From a virus, in IMG/VR virus record IMGVR_UViG_3300021519_000062, positions 1 through 25,848 of that record: a stretch of 25,848 nucleotides of DNA, one strand, 5' to 3'. Position numbers and translations under genes: made by a program. Positions 7,418 through 15,533 of this stretch are shown one piece after another. Position 1 is the first letter of the stretch; each line of letters opens with the position of its first letter. Under the pieces are notes generated by a model. That model was not told the origin of the DNA and did no database searches. It saw only the letters and a program-made list of their open reading frames with translations.

Positions 7418-7446
7418 TTGACAATAAATTTAAAGTAAGCTATACT
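7418..7446 (+). promoter_or_regulatory. Near-consensus sigma70-type promoter
   Basis: TTGACA at 7418-7423, a 17-base spacer and TATACT at 7441-7446. This is a perfect -35 and a 5-of-6 -10 at optimal spacing, placed just after the 6989 gene stop. It would be read by unmodified host RNA polymerase and so predicts early expression of the microprotein and iscU-kinase-iscA cassette. Confidence 0.8.
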
Positions 7447-7465
7447 TTATGTATAGTAGTACATC

Positions 7466-7473
7466 CATAAATA
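7466..7473 (+). promoter_or_regulatory. Late promoter octamer CATAAATA
   Basis: NATAAATA match 20 bases downstream of the sigma70 -10 box and 26 bases before the ATG at 7500. The same cassette may therefore be transcribed both early and late. Confidence 0.5.
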
Positions 7474-7499
7474 TTAATAACATTTAAAGGAGTATTACT

Positions 7500-7616
7500 A
7501 TGTTAGATACACTATTTTGGTTGGCAATTGGCGCATTTGTAGGTTGGAATTTTCCACAGCCGTTTTGGGCTAAGATTATTCAAGAGAAAATCCAAACAAT
7601 GATTGCAAGAAAATAA
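7500..7616 (+). CDS. 38-residue membrane microprotein
   Basis: It starts at ATG 7500 with a strong AAGGAG (7487-7492) spaced 7 bases. The product begins MLDTLFWLAIGAFVGW, continues through NFPQPFWAK and ends in a basic helix (MIARK). Residues about 3-17 can form a short membrane helix followed by a Trp/Pro interfacial segment and an amphipathic basic tail. No family recognised. The good ribosome-binding site, a sigma70 promoter and a late promoter argue that this is a real gene despite its size. It is the first gene of the iscU cassette unit, 15 bases before iscU. Confidence 0.75.
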   Translation: MLDTLFWLAIGAFVGWNFPQPFWAKIIQEKIQTMIARK

Positions 7617-7631
7617 TTTTTAGTACAGAAA

Positions 7632-8006
7632 ATGGCATACTCAGAAAAAGTAATTGATCACTACGAGAATCCTCGTAATGTGGGCTCGTTTGATAAAACA
7701 GATAATGACGTGGGAACTGGTATGGTAGGCGCACCGGCCTGCGGTGATGTAATGAAACTACAAATAAAGGTGGAAGATGGCATTATCACAGATGCGAAAT
7801 TTAAAACTTACGGATGTGGCTCTGCAATCGCTAGCAGTTCGCTCGTCACTGAATGGGTCAAGGGCAAAACGCTGGAGCAAGCAGGAAGCATTAAGAATAG
7901 TGAGATTGCGGAAGAACTCGCATTACCGCCAGTCAAGATTCATTGCAGTATACTTGCGGAAGATGCGATCAAAGCCGCAATAGCAGATTATAGAAGTAGA
8001 CACTAA
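7632..8006 (+). CDS. iscU: IscU-like Fe-S cluster assembly scaffold
   Basis: 124 residues, full length for IscU. This scaffold builds [2Fe-2S] clusters from sulfur supplied by IscS, then hands them on with HscA/HscB help. All key residues are present: C37, D39, C62, H104, C105, and the HscA-recognition motif LPPVK at 98-102. Long stretches (MAYSEKVIDHYENPRNVGSF; KIHCSILAEDAIKAAIADY) match what I recall of E. coli and other proteobacterial IscU, which suggests recent acquisition from a host. No good Shine-Dalgarno; the start matches cellular IscU exactly. Its stop overlaps the kinase start (TAATG, 8004-8008). The middle of the gene has somewhat higher GC than its neighbours. Confidence 0.95.
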   Translation: MAYSEKVIDHYENPRNVGSFDKTDNDVGTGMVGAPACGDVMKLQIKVEDGIITDAKFKTYGCGSAIASSSLVTEWVKGKTLEQAGSIKNSEIAEELALPPVKIHCSILAEDAIKAAIADYRSRH

Positions 8007-8467
8007 TGCCAACTGCATATATTTTAGTCGGAGTTCCTGGGTCTGGTAAAAGCACTTGGGCAAGTAATCAAGAATGGTTTAAGGATTGCTCGTACATTTC
8101 TACAGACTCTTGGATACACCTTGAAGCCAACAAACAAGGGAAAACATATAGCGAGGTATTTACTGACTATATGCCCAAGGCCGTTCATATCATGACCGAA
8201 CATGTGATCCTTGCTAGAGAAGCAGAAGCAGATATTATTTGGGATCAAACTAGTACAACTATTACTAGTCGTAAAAAGAAATTTAATATGCTACCAAATT
8301 ATAAAATGATTGCGGTAGTGTTTCCTACACCTGATCCATTGGAACTTAGTATTCGATTAAAAAATCGGCCAGGTAAAGAAATCCCACAGGATGTACTTAA
8401 TAGCATGATTGATGGATGGGAAGAACCAAGCGCCGATGAAGGTTTTGATGAGATTTGGCTGACATGA
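8006..8467 (+). CDS. P-loop kinase, similar to the kinase domain of T4 polynucleotide kinase
   Basis: 153 residues. The Walker A motif is G9-VPGSGKST-17 near the N-terminus. An acidic residue at D34 (YISTDSW) sits where T4 Pnk has its catalytic Asp35. The C-terminal [12 protein letters not shown] resembles the Pnk lid region. T4 Pnk phosphorylates 5'-OH RNA/DNA ends and also has a C-terminal phosphatase; this protein is kinase-only. The position of Pnk Arg38 is occupied by Ile37, so the substrate may differ. The gene overlaps iscU at its start (TAATG) and iscA at its end (ATGA, 8464-8467). A kinase lodged between two Fe-S genes is unusual. Confidence 0.82.
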   Translation: MPTAYILVGVPGSGKSTWASNQEWFKDCSYISTDSWIHLEANKQGKTYSEVFTDYMPKAVHIMTEHVILAREAEADIIWDQTSTTITSRKKKFNMLPNYKMIAVVFPTPDPLELSIRLKNRPGKEIPQDVLNSMIDGWEEPSADEGFDEIWLT

Positions 8468-8784
8468 TTACATTAACGGAATTGGCCGCTAAAAAAGTAT
8501 CAACAAACTTACAAAAACGTGGTAAGGGGTTGGGAATTAGGCTTGGTGTAAAAACTACCGGATGCAGTGGCTTAGCCTATGTAGTCGAATATGTAGACAC
8601 CCCGGCTGAGGTAGATGTACATTTTGTTAGCCAAGATATTCAGATATTTGTTGATCCCAAAAGTCTTGCATATTTAGATGGTGTAGAATTAGACTGGGTT
8701 CGCAATGGACTCAATGAAGGGTTTGATTTTAAAAATCCTTTAGAAAAAGATCGATGCGGATGTGGGGAGAGTTTTCGCATATGA
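8464..8784 (+). CDS. iscA: IscA/HesB-type A-type Fe-S carrier
   Basis: 106 residues from the ATGA overlap at 8464. The frame is open upstream to a TTG at 8455, but the ATG gives the usual IscA N-terminus MITLTELA. The three cluster-binding cysteines are present: C34 in TTGCSGLAY, and C98 and C100 in the C-terminal CGCGESF. A-type carriers receive Fe-S clusters from the scaffold and pass them to target enzymes, so IscU plus IscA is a functional pair. HesB/IscA-like genes are known from aquatic phages, whereas a linked full IscU is less familiar. The next gene starts inside its stop (ATGA, 8781-8784). Confidence 0.93.
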   Translation: MITLTELAAKKVSTNLQKRGKGLGIRLGVKTTGCSGLAYVVEYVDTPAEVDVHFVSQDIQIFVDPKSLAYLDGVELDWVRNGLNEGFDFKNPLEKDRCGCGESFRI

Positions 8785-9866
8785 TGTTAGTGTATAGTGA
8801 TAGCAACATTATTGATACTCAGTGGCTCCCTAATATAAAGTTCAACCAAGAATACATTGTTTGCCATAGTTTTGAAGAATACCTAAACACACCAGCTGAC
8901 ATAAAAATAGCATTTACCACACATCGTTTGCATTGTGACTACGATGTTAACTGTCCAGCATATCAAGGTTTTGAAGATAAAATAAATCAACTTAGTGCCA
9001 TTAGCAAGTTTGTATTTACATTTGAAAGTGAATTACACAATTTCCATTGGAAGATATGGGAGAAGTGCCATCACAACAATGTATACTGGTTATTACCCGG
9101 TGCAGTAAACGACAGAGAAGATATTAACAGCCATATCATTTATTGGGGAGACTGGTTTAAAACAACATCATCTCTATATAAGCAATTGCCCAACAAGTTA
9201 GCAGAGTTAACTCCGTATGCCAATAAACCTTTTATGTTTGATGCATTGCTTGGTGTTATAAAGCCACATAGAGATTTTGTATATAGCACAGTTAAGTTTC
9301 ACAATCTCGATGATAAGTTTATAATGACCTATGGCGGCAAGTGGCAAGATACAGAATTTTATGCTAAAGATTATTTTATTTGGGAACCAGAATGTGTGCC
9401 AACTGGTCCAGTTATTGGAACAGCAGATGCTGTGCATTACTGTGGTATATACACAGGGTTAAGCAGAGTAATTCCCTTAAAGGTATTCAATGATACAGCG
9501 TATAGCATTACTACAGAAACAGATTACGACAATACATTAAGTTTCTTCAGTGAAAAAACAGCCAAGCCGTTGGTTGCACGTAGATTGTTTATTGCATTTA
9601 CTGGTTATAAATTTTTACAGAATTTACGTAACTTAGGATTCCGCACGTTTGGAAATGTAATTGACGAAAGCTATGATTTAATTGAAAATGATAACGACCG
9701 ATATCTTGCGGCGTTTGATCAAGTACGTCTTCTATGCAATGCAAATCAATCTGACATACTTGAACAGATAAAACCTGCACTAGAACATAATTATAATTTA
9801 ATTATGAATACAGACTGGAATTCTCGTGCCGCAAATCAAATAACCGATACAATTAATTGTGTTTAA
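8781..9866 (+). CDS. Conserved phage protein, possible glycosyltransferase
   Basis: 361 residues from ATG 8781, which overlaps the iscA stop; an ATG at 8754 lies further inside iscA and is less likely. The C-terminal part has FFSEKT (S257-T260)[13 protein letters not shown], then NLGFRTF...DESYD. In other phages and bacteria I associate the pattern SEKT-x-KP...LGF-x-TF...IDESYD with glycosyltransferase-like proteins. The N-terminal ~200 residues are Tyr/Trp/His-rich and not recognised. There is no membrane segment. If it is a glycosyltransferase it could modify host or virion glycans; the neighbouring SGNH hydrolase gene would fit that. The assignment is tentative. Confidence 0.6.
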   Translation: MMLVYSDSNIIDTQWLPNIKFNQEYIVCHSFEEYLNTPADIKIAFTTHRLHCDYDVNCPAYQGFEDKINQLSAISKFVFTFESELHNFHWKIWEKCHHNNVYWLLPGAVNDREDINSHIIYWGDWFKTTSSLYKQLPNKLAELTPYANKPFMFDALLGVIKPHRDFVYSTVKFHNLDDKFIMTYGGKWQDTEFYAKDYFIWEPECVPTGPVIGTADAVHYCGIYTGLSRVIPLKVFNDTAYSITTETDYDNTLSFFSEKTAKPLVARRLFIAFTGYKFLQNLRNLGFRTFGNVIDESYDLIENDNDRYLAAFDQVRLLCNANQSDILEQIKPALEHNYNLIMNTDWNSRAANQITDTINCV

Positions 9867-10599
9867 TACGTTCTGTTATTATTTGTGCCCACTTACTCTG
9901 AGCTTCTGCACCAGGATGAAACTTATCATCCTGCCAACTATCTAATTCCTTGGCAAGTTCAAATACACCATCCTTTTGTTCGTTGGTAAAAATCCAACGA
10001 CTGAAATCAAGTTCGTCAACTAAGAACTGTAGATCTGGGTATCGGTAAACCCCAAAGTCTCCGTTCTTACTGACACGCTCTTCGGTGGACCAGTAATTAA
10101 CATAACTCATAAAATGATATGGTATTTTTTTAGCAACTAAAAAGTTTTGCAGCTTAACCATCTCCATTAAGTTTATTGTTCCTAGACTTAATTCGCTACT
10201 TACTTTATACATCTCTTTAAACATTTGTTTGGCCACAGGATGATTATTCCATGTACCTACACCGCCGCCGCTAAAAATGTATCCTAACTTATTATCGGGC
10301 AATCTACGATAAAATCCATAACTGTCAAACAGTTCATTCCATGCCGGATCTTCAATGCTGGTTAAGTAATCTAATCGACTAACACCAGACCACATTACTA
10401 GCACATGATCTGGACGATTTTTTAATACAGACCGTATTATGCTATCACAAATATATTGATTGCCAGCGGCCGCTTCTGCAACAGAGTAACATTGATCAGC
10501 TGGATTCAGTTCTTGGAAGTACCTGGGCCAACATATATTTGGGCCACCTGGGAAATCGGGCCACTGGGTAAAACTACATCCAGATATGAGTATATTCAT
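9853..10599 (-). CDS. SGNH/GDSL-type hydrolase (copy 1, lone minus-strand gene)
   Basis: 248 residues. SGNH features are: G7-CSFT near the N-terminus (block I nucleophile S9), AAAG46-N47, VMWSG, and D225-x-x-H228 (DKFHP) as the C-terminal catalytic pair. This family hydrolyses esters, often acetyl groups on glycans. It is a clear paralog of the 17462 protein: both have FSGG, YVNYW, IDFSRWIF-type and FHP blocks. It is the only convincing minus-strand gene in the window and its 3' end overlaps the plus-strand 8781 gene by 14 bases. There is no Shine-Dalgarno; a late octamer on the same strand (10612 to 10605) ends 5 bases before the ATG, implying a leaderless late mRNA. Confidence 0.85.
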   Translation of the reverse strand: MNILISGCSFTQWPDFPGGPNICWPRYFQELNPADQCYSVAEAAAGNQYICDSIIRSVLKNRPDHVLVMWSGVSRLDYLTSIEDPAWNELFDSYGFYRRLPDNKLGYIFSGGGVGTWNNHPVAKQMFKEMYKVSSELSLGTINLMEMVKLQNFLVAKKIPYHFMSYVNYWSTEERVSKNGDFGVYRYPDLQFLVDELDFSRWIFTNEQKDGVFELAKELDSWQDDKFHPGAEAQSKWAQIITERIKHN

Positions 10600-10604
10600 G
10601 TAAA

Positions 10605-10612
10605 TATTTATT
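10605..10612 (-). promoter_or_regulatory. Minus-strand late promoter octamer AATAAATA
   Basis: The plus strand reads TATTTATT, so the minus strand reads AATAAATA. It ends 5 bases before the minus-strand ATG (10599). It overlaps the first bases of the divergent plus-strand -35 box by two bases. Confidence 0.55.
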
Positions 10613-10639
10613 GACTGCCGATAGGTGGTATGTTATAAT
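10611..10639 (+). promoter_or_regulatory. Extended -10 sigma70-type promoter, leaderless
   Basis: TTGACT at 10611-10616, a 17-base spacer and TATAAT at 10634-10639 with an extended -10 TG at 10631-10632. Seven bases separate the -10 box from the ATG at 10647, so transcription should begin at or next to the start codon. There is no ribosome-binding site. Confidence 0.82.
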
Positions 10640-10646
10640 AGTTGCT

Positions 10647-11375
10647 ATGATTACCCACAAATATGATTATACTCCAATAAGCAGAACTACAGTAGATGGC
10701 AAGAGACATTACTCTTTACCGGATGGCGCAAAAGTCCCTTCAGTTACAACAATCCTTGACCGTACTAAATCCGAAGAGAGCAAACAAGCACTTGATAATT
10801 GGCGCAAACGTGTAGGTACTCAACAAGCCCAACAAATTACTACAGAAGCAGCCAATCGTGGTACACGTATGCATAGCTATCTTGAAATGTATATCCAACA
10901 AGATGAACTAAAACCCTTGCCACCAAATCCCTATGCCCACCCAAGTTGGTTTATGGCTGCTGAAGTTATTCTTAAGGGATTGACTAATGTAGAAGAATTT
11001 TGGGGCAATGAAGTTCCTGTATATTATAGTGGGTTATATGCTGGTACCACCGATTGTGTGGGGCTGTGGAATTGTCGTACTGATAAAATAGCCAAGCCAG
11101 CAATTTTAGATTTTAAGCAAACCAACAAGCCCAAGAAACTTGAATGGATTGGCGACTATTTTATACAATTAGCGGCATACGCACAAGCACACAACAATAC
11201 GCACAATACTAAAATTAACACTGGGGTAATTTTAATGGCAGTACAGCCTAAATTACTCCCGGACAATACGTATACGACCCCAGAATATCAGGAATTTGTT
11301 ATTGATGGTAAAGATTTTGACTACTGGACAGACGAGTGGACCAAAAGGGTGGAGTTATACTATCTAACTAACTAA
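10647..11375 (+). CDS. PD-(D/E)XK exonuclease (RecB/Cas4-like fold)
   Basis: 242 residues from ATG 10647. A TTG at 10611 in the same frame is the promoter -35 box and is not the start. The RecB-family nuclease core is visible in order: H76 in RGTRMHSYLE, E122, D136 in AGTTDCVG, D155-F-K157 in ILDFKQT, and the QxxxY motif Q174-LAAY178. These bind metal and cut DNA. Phage members act as exonucleases in host DNA breakdown or recombination. The sigma70-type promoter predicts early expression, in contrast to the divergent late hydrolase gene. It is not part of a CRISPR locus; no array or other cas gene is nearby. Confidence 0.9.
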   Translation: MITHKYDYTPISRTTVDGKRHYSLPDGAKVPSVTTILDRTKSEESKQALDNWRKRVGTQQAQQITTEAANRGTRMHSYLEMYIQQDELKPLPPNPYAHPSWFMAAEVILKGLTNVEEFWGNEVPVYYSGLYAGTTDCVGLWNCRTDKIAKPAILDFKQTNKPKKLEWIGDYFIQLAAYAQAHNNTHNTKINTGVILMAVQPKLLPDNTYTTPEYQEFVIDGKDFDYWTDEWTKRVELYYLTN

Positions 11376-11378
11376 ATA
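11371..11378 (+). promoter_or_regulatory. Late-promoter-like octamer ACTAAATA
   Basis: It overlaps the exonuclease stop codon and lies 29 bases before the tail-fibre ATG at 11408, the same distance as the identical octamer at 6246 has to its gene. Confidence 0.5.
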
Positions 11379-11407
11379 CTTAAATATCGTTAGAGGTTAA
11401 ATTAAGT

Positions 11408-12772
11408 ATGGCTATTGTTCAAATTTCGCAAATACAATTACGTAGAGGGTTACACGATGATCTACCACAATTAGCTTCGGCTGAGATGGGATGGAGCATT
11501 GATACACGTCAGTTATTCATTGGCAACGGCACTCTTGCCGAATTTGCCCCAATTGAGGGCATAACAGAGATCTTAACTGAGCACAGTGACTTTTTAAGTT
11601 TTATTACTAGCTATCAGTTTAAAGGTACAGATTCAGGATATACTAGCCAGACTGGTATTGATGAAACGCACCCTGTTACACGTAGCCTACAAACTATCCT
11701 AGATGAAGCAGTTATCAGTGTACGTAGTTTTGGTGCCAAGGGCGATGGAGTAACAGATGACACAGCCTCCATAACTCGTGCTATACAGCAAATTTACACA
11801 GCAGCACTTAATCAAACACAAAAACAAGTACAGCGTACAATTAAATTTCCAGCTGGTACATATAAAATTACCAGCGCATTACCTTGTCCTCCAAACTTGA
11901 CTATAACAGGCGATGGCAAAAATAATACTGTTATATCCGCTACTACCGGATCAGTATTTTACACCTGCGATAGTTTGTACCAAACAAGCTCTCTTGGGAC
12001 AAACGGCGCAACAATGCCGGGGTTTATAACAGCATCAGACATAACTTTACTAACAAATGCTGGAACTAGTCCAGTGTTACCAATTGACAGCACCAATGAT
12101 GTAGTATTCAATCGTTGTGGAATAACTGGACCAGCTGGGGTTACTAATTTAGTATCCATTAGTAGTACTTCAACTACCGCATTGGCATTATCATTCAACA
12201 ATTGTACGTTAACCGGGGGTATTGGCGGTATTGGATTTGCTGGATATGCAAACGGCGTTCGAGTCAGTGGATGTACTTTCTCGGGTCAAACAACATATGG
12301 TATTGATTGCGATAGCACAAAGGTATCTGGACTAATTGATGAAAACAATTACTACACCAACGTTCCTACTCCTGTACGAAATTTAACAGGCAACAACTAT
12401 AGTTACGGTAGTATTACATCAAACACCGCAGTAGATTTTGGCGGCGTATACAGCGGGTCAGCAAAACAGGGTACTGGTCGTACTGTGGTGTATGCGGCGG
12501 CAGGCAATGTAATTTATGGTCTTGGTACATCTACTATTACAACATTGGCCAATGGTGCTGGCACCATAGATTATCAAATTACAACAGGATCAAACTTTAG
12601 GTTTGGTACTTTTAAATATAACAACAGCGGTGGAGTAGTATTATTTGATGATGAATATACAGAACCTACATCAAGTATTGGCGCAAATTTGTATGCCACT
12701 TCAAGTGGCCTATTAAGTTGTACCGTTGCCAGCGCCTCAACCTTAAAATATAACATTAAACAATTCGTATAA
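11408..12772 (+). CDS. Tail fibre/tailspike with pectate-lyase-type beta-helix
   Basis: 454 residues. The N-terminal ~45 residues (IQLRRGL...AEMGWSIDTRQLFIGNGT) match a module seen at the start of many phage fibre and receptor-binding proteins. Residues about 105-118 (VRSFGAKGDGVTDD) are the hallmark of the pectate lyase superfamily, and the following region (PAGTYKIT, then repeating short beta-strand segments to about 330) fits a right-handed parallel beta-helix. The C-terminal ~120 residues are likely the trimerising or binding tip. It may bind or degrade host surface glycans; no catalytic residues can be assigned. A late-promoter-like octamer and AGAGG (11392-11396) precede it. Confidence 0.85.
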   Translation: MAIVQISQIQLRRGLHDDLPQLASAEMGWSIDTRQLFIGNGTLAEFAPIEGITEILTEHSDFLSFITSYQFKGTDSGYTSQTGIDETHPVTRSLQTILDEAVISVRSFGAKGDGVTDDTASITRAIQQIYTAALNQTQKQVQRTIKFPAGTYKITSALPCPPNLTITGDGKNNTVISATTGSVFYTCDSLYQTSSLGTNGATMPGFITASDITLLTNAGTSPVLPIDSTNDVVFNRCGITGPAGVTNLVSISSTSTTALALSFNNCTLTGGIGGIGFAGYANGVRVSGCTFSGQTTYGIDCDSTKVSGLIDENNYYTNVPTPVRNLTGNNYSYGSITSNTAVDFGGVYSGSAKQGTGRTVVYAAAGNVIYGLGTSTITTLANGAGTIDYQITTGSNFRFGTFKYNNSGGVVLFDDEYTEPTSSIGANLYATSSGLLSCTVASASTLKYNIKQFV

Positions 12773-12773
12773 C

Positions 12774-13223
12774 ATGTTTCAACAACCGGCTGAAGATCGA
12801 TTGAGATCTTGGCGTGATTTTCGAGCAACAATAGAACCACTTCAATTGGAGAACGCTTTAGCCCAGACTGCAGAGTACTGGGCAAGTGCTCCTTTTGTCC
12901 CGTATTATCTGGACGAAAGCAATCCCACAATGTGGCCAAATCCCTGGGAATTAATTAACGAAAATACGTATTGTGATGTTGCAAAATGTCTTGGAATAGT
13001 TTATACTATATCATTAACAGAACATAAAAAGAATTTAGATGTTGAATATCGGGTATATGTTGATCATAAAAAAAATTACCTATATAATTTAGCTTGGTTT
13101 GCTCAAGGAAAATATATACTTAATTTGATTGACGGAATGGTCGTAAATATCAAACAGCTCGATGATTCATTTGAATTAAAGCATACATACACCGCAGTAG
13201 ATTTACAATTAGATAATTATTAA
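12774..13223 (+). CDS. Conserved phage protein of unknown function
   Basis: 149 residues, starting one base after the tail-fibre stop. It contains RLRSWRDFR, a Trp/Pro-rich WPNPWELINENTYCD segment, then CLGIVYTISLT and a C-terminal LKHTYTAVDLQLDNY. I recall close relatives in T4-like cyano- and pelagiphages, without a known function. It looks soluble, globular and mixed alpha/beta. It sits between the fibre gene and nrdA, and could belong to either functional group. Confidence 0.75.
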   Translation: MFQQPAEDRLRSWRDFRATIEPLQLENALAQTAEYWASAPFVPYYLDESNPTMWPNPWELINENTYCDVAKCLGIVYTISLTEHKKNLDVEYRVYVDHKKNYLYNLAWFAQGKYILNLIDGMVVNIKQLDDSFELKHTYTAVDLQLDNY

Positions 13224-13232
13224 GAGAACTCA

Positions 13233-15533
13233 ATGACAACAATTCAAGTAACGAAACGAGAAGGCCACAGGGAAAATTTAAATTTAGAGAAGCTACACAA
13301 GGTAGTTTTTTGGGCCACGCAAGGCATCACTGGCGTTAGCGCCAGTGAAGTAGAAATTAAAAGCCACATCCAGTTTTACAACGGAATCAAAACAGCAGAT
13401 ATCCAGGAAACACTGATTAAAAGTGCCGCAGACTTAATTTCGGAAGAAACACCAAATTATCAATATGTAGCTGGTCGTTTGATCAACTATCATTTACGCA
13501 AACAAATTTACAATAGTTATGACCCATGGCCACTAATTAAATTAGTCAAGCTCAATGTAGAATCGGGATTTTACGATCGTGCATTGCTTGAAGCGTATAC
13601 AGAAGAAGAATGGAATACATTAGATTCGTTTATCCATCACGATCGTGATGAAAACTTTACCTATGTGGCCATGGAACAATTCCGTGGCAAGTATCTGGTG
13701 CAGAATCGTGTCACTGGTGAAATATTTGAAACACCGCAAATGGCCTATATGCTTATTGCGGCAACATTGTTTCAAACATATCCAACCGAAACACGATTAA
13801 AGTGGGTGCGTGATTACTATGATGCTATCAGCTTATATGACATTAGCCTACCTACTCCTGTTATGGCTGGTGTACGTACTCCACAAAAACAATTTAGTTC
13901 CTGTGTATTAATTGAAACAGGCGATAGCCTAGATAGTATCAATGCCACAGCAAGTAGCATAGTTCGTTACGTTAGCCAAAAGGCCGGTATCGGAATTGGC
14001 GCTGGGCGCATCCGTGCCCTCGGTAGTCCCATCCGCAATGGAGATGCATATCATACTGGTGTGATCCCTTTCTATAAACATTTTCAAACAGCCACCCGTA
14101 GTTGCAGTCAAGGTGGTGTGCGTAACGGTGCCGCAACATTGTATTATCCAATTTGGCACTATGAAGTAGAAGACCTTCTTGTATTGAAGAATAACAAAGG
14201 CACAGAGGATAATCGTGTACGCCACATGGATTACGGCGTCCAATTCAACAAATTAATGTACGAAAGACTCATCTCTGGAGGCGAAATTACATTGTTTAGC
14301 CCCCACGATGTACCTGAAATGTACGAAGCCTTCTTTAATGATCAAGATAAATTTAAAGAGTTATACGAGCGAGCAGAACGTAGTACGAAGTTGCGTAAGA
14401 AAACCCTCAAAGCAATTGAGTTATTTGGTAAGTTTATGCAAGAACGCAAAGACACCGGACGCATTTACTTACAAAACGTAGACCATGCAAATACTCATAG
14501 CCCATTTGATGAATCAGTTGCGCCAATCAAAATGAGCAACCTTTGTGGGGAGATTGACCTACCCACCGTGCCATTAAACGATGTCAACGACGAGGATGGT
14601 AGGATTGCGCTCTGTACCTTGAGTGCGATCAATTGGGGCAATGTAAAAAGCCCACATGACTTTGAGAAGATGTGCCGCCTAGCTGTACGTGGTTTAGATG
14701 CATTATTAACTTATCAGAACTATCCAGTCCGAGCAGCAGAACTAGCAACAAAAGAATTTAGACCATTAGGCGTGGGTATTATTAATTTTGCCTATTTCCT
14801 GGCAAAGAACGATGTTAGTTATTCAGATCCAAAAGCACTGGCGTTAGTAGACGAGTATGCTGAGGCATGGAGTTATTACTTACTCAAAGCCTCAGCTGAT
14901 CTCGCCGTTGAACAAGGTGCCTGCACCCGTTGGAAAGATTTAAAATCAGCAAAAGGTCAATTACCAATTGACACACGAAAAATTGAAGTTGATGAATTAG
15001 TACCACATCAAGAACGCATGCCGTGGACAGAATTACGTGAACAAATCAAGGCTACTGGTCAGCGTAATGCTACCCTAATGGCTATAATGCCGGCGGAGAC
15101 AAGTGCTCAAATTAGCAACGCCACAAACGGTATTGAGCCCCCACGTAGTTATGTTAGCATTAAGGGCAGTAAGCATGGACAATTGCGTCAAGTTGTTCCA
15201 GAGTTCCGTAGACTGAAAAACAAATACGAATTACTTTGGGATCAAAAGTCGCCCGAAGGCTACTTGAAGATTTGTGCCGTCCTACAAAAGTATATTGATC
15301 AAGGTATTAGCATTAATACAAGTTACAATCCAAGATTTTACGATGATGAAAAGATCCCAATGAGTGAAATGTTGGGACACTTGATTATGTGTTATAAGTA
15401 TGGCACCAAGCAATTGTATTATTTTAATACAATGGATGGGCAAGGCGAAATTGATGTTAATAAGCCCAGTGCTGAACTTAGTGTTGAGACCACTGCAGAA
15501 GACCAAGAAGAGTGCGATAGCTGCGTGATATGA
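13233..15533 (+). CDS. nrdA: Class Ia ribonucleoside-diphosphate reductase, alpha subunit
   Basis: 766 residues, normal NrdA length. It reduces NDPs to dNDPs. An N-terminal ATP-cone (about 4-95) implies dATP/ATP allosteric control. Catalytic residues line up with E. coli with an offset of one: C224 and C461 (active-site pair), N436, C438 (thiyl radical) and E440 in MSNLCGEI, and Y729-Y730 (radical relay). The C-terminus ends ECDSCVI, giving the shuttle pair C761/C764 as CxxC, which passes electrons from glutaredoxin. It starts 9 bases after the previous stop with a weak AAGAGAA ribosome-binding site and overlaps the next gene by ATGA (15530-15533). Together with nrdB (16335) and the glutaredoxin (18227) it gives a complete dNTP supply module. 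Confidence 0.97.
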   Translation: MTTIQVTKREGHRENLNLEKLHKVVFWATQGITGVSASEVEIKSHIQFYNGIKTADIQETLIKSAADLISEETPNYQYVAGRLINYHLRKQIYNSYDPWPLIKLVKLNVESGFYDRALLEAYTEEEWNTLDSFIHHDRDENFTYVAMEQFRGKYLVQNRVTGEIFETPQMAYMLIAATLFQTYPTETRLKWVRDYYDAISLYDISLPTPVMAGVRTPQKQFSSCVLIETGDSLDSINATASSIVRYVSQKAGIGIGAGRIRALGSPIRNGDAYHTGVIPFYKHFQTATRSCSQGGVRNGAATLYYPIWHYEVEDLLVLKNNKGTEDNRVRHMDYGVQFNKLMYERLISGGEITLFSPHDVPEMYEAFFNDQDKFKELYERAERSTKLRKKTLKAIELFGKFMQERKDTGRIYLQNVDHANTHSPFDESVAPIKMSNLCGEIDLPTVPLNDVNDEDGRIALCTLSAINWGNVKSPHDFEKMCRLAVRGLDALLTYQNYPVRAAELATKEFRPLGVGIINFAYFLAKNDVSYSDPKALALVDEYAEAWSYYLLKASADLAVEQGACTRWKDLKSAKGQLPIDTRKIEVDELVPHQERMPWTELREQIKATGQRNATLMAIMPAETSAQISNATNGIEPPRSYVSIKGSKHGQLRQVVPEFRRLKNKYELLWDQKSPEGYLKICAVLQKYIDQGISINTSYNPRFYDDEKIPMSEMLGHLIMCYKYGTKQLYYFNTMDGQGEIDVNKPSAELSVETTAEDQEECDSCVI
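13327..13348 (+). other. Perfect 9-bp hairpin inside nrdA
   Basis: TCACTGGCG (13327-13335) pairs fully with CGCCAGTGA (13340-13348) around a TTAG loop. It lies within codons 32-39 of nrdA, in the ATP-cone part. It is GC-rich against an AT-rich background. There is no T-run, so it is not a terminator. Confidence 0.7.

Noticed and set aside
10611-10646. Upstream TTG start for the exonuclease
   Set aside because: The TTG is the promoter -35 box, and transcription from the promoter at 10611-10639 would begin near 10647.
10647-11375. Cas4 of a CRISPR system
   Set aside because: The fold is shared, but there are no other cas genes, no array, and I see no Cas4-type iron-sulfur cysteine cluster; a phage exonuclease fits better.
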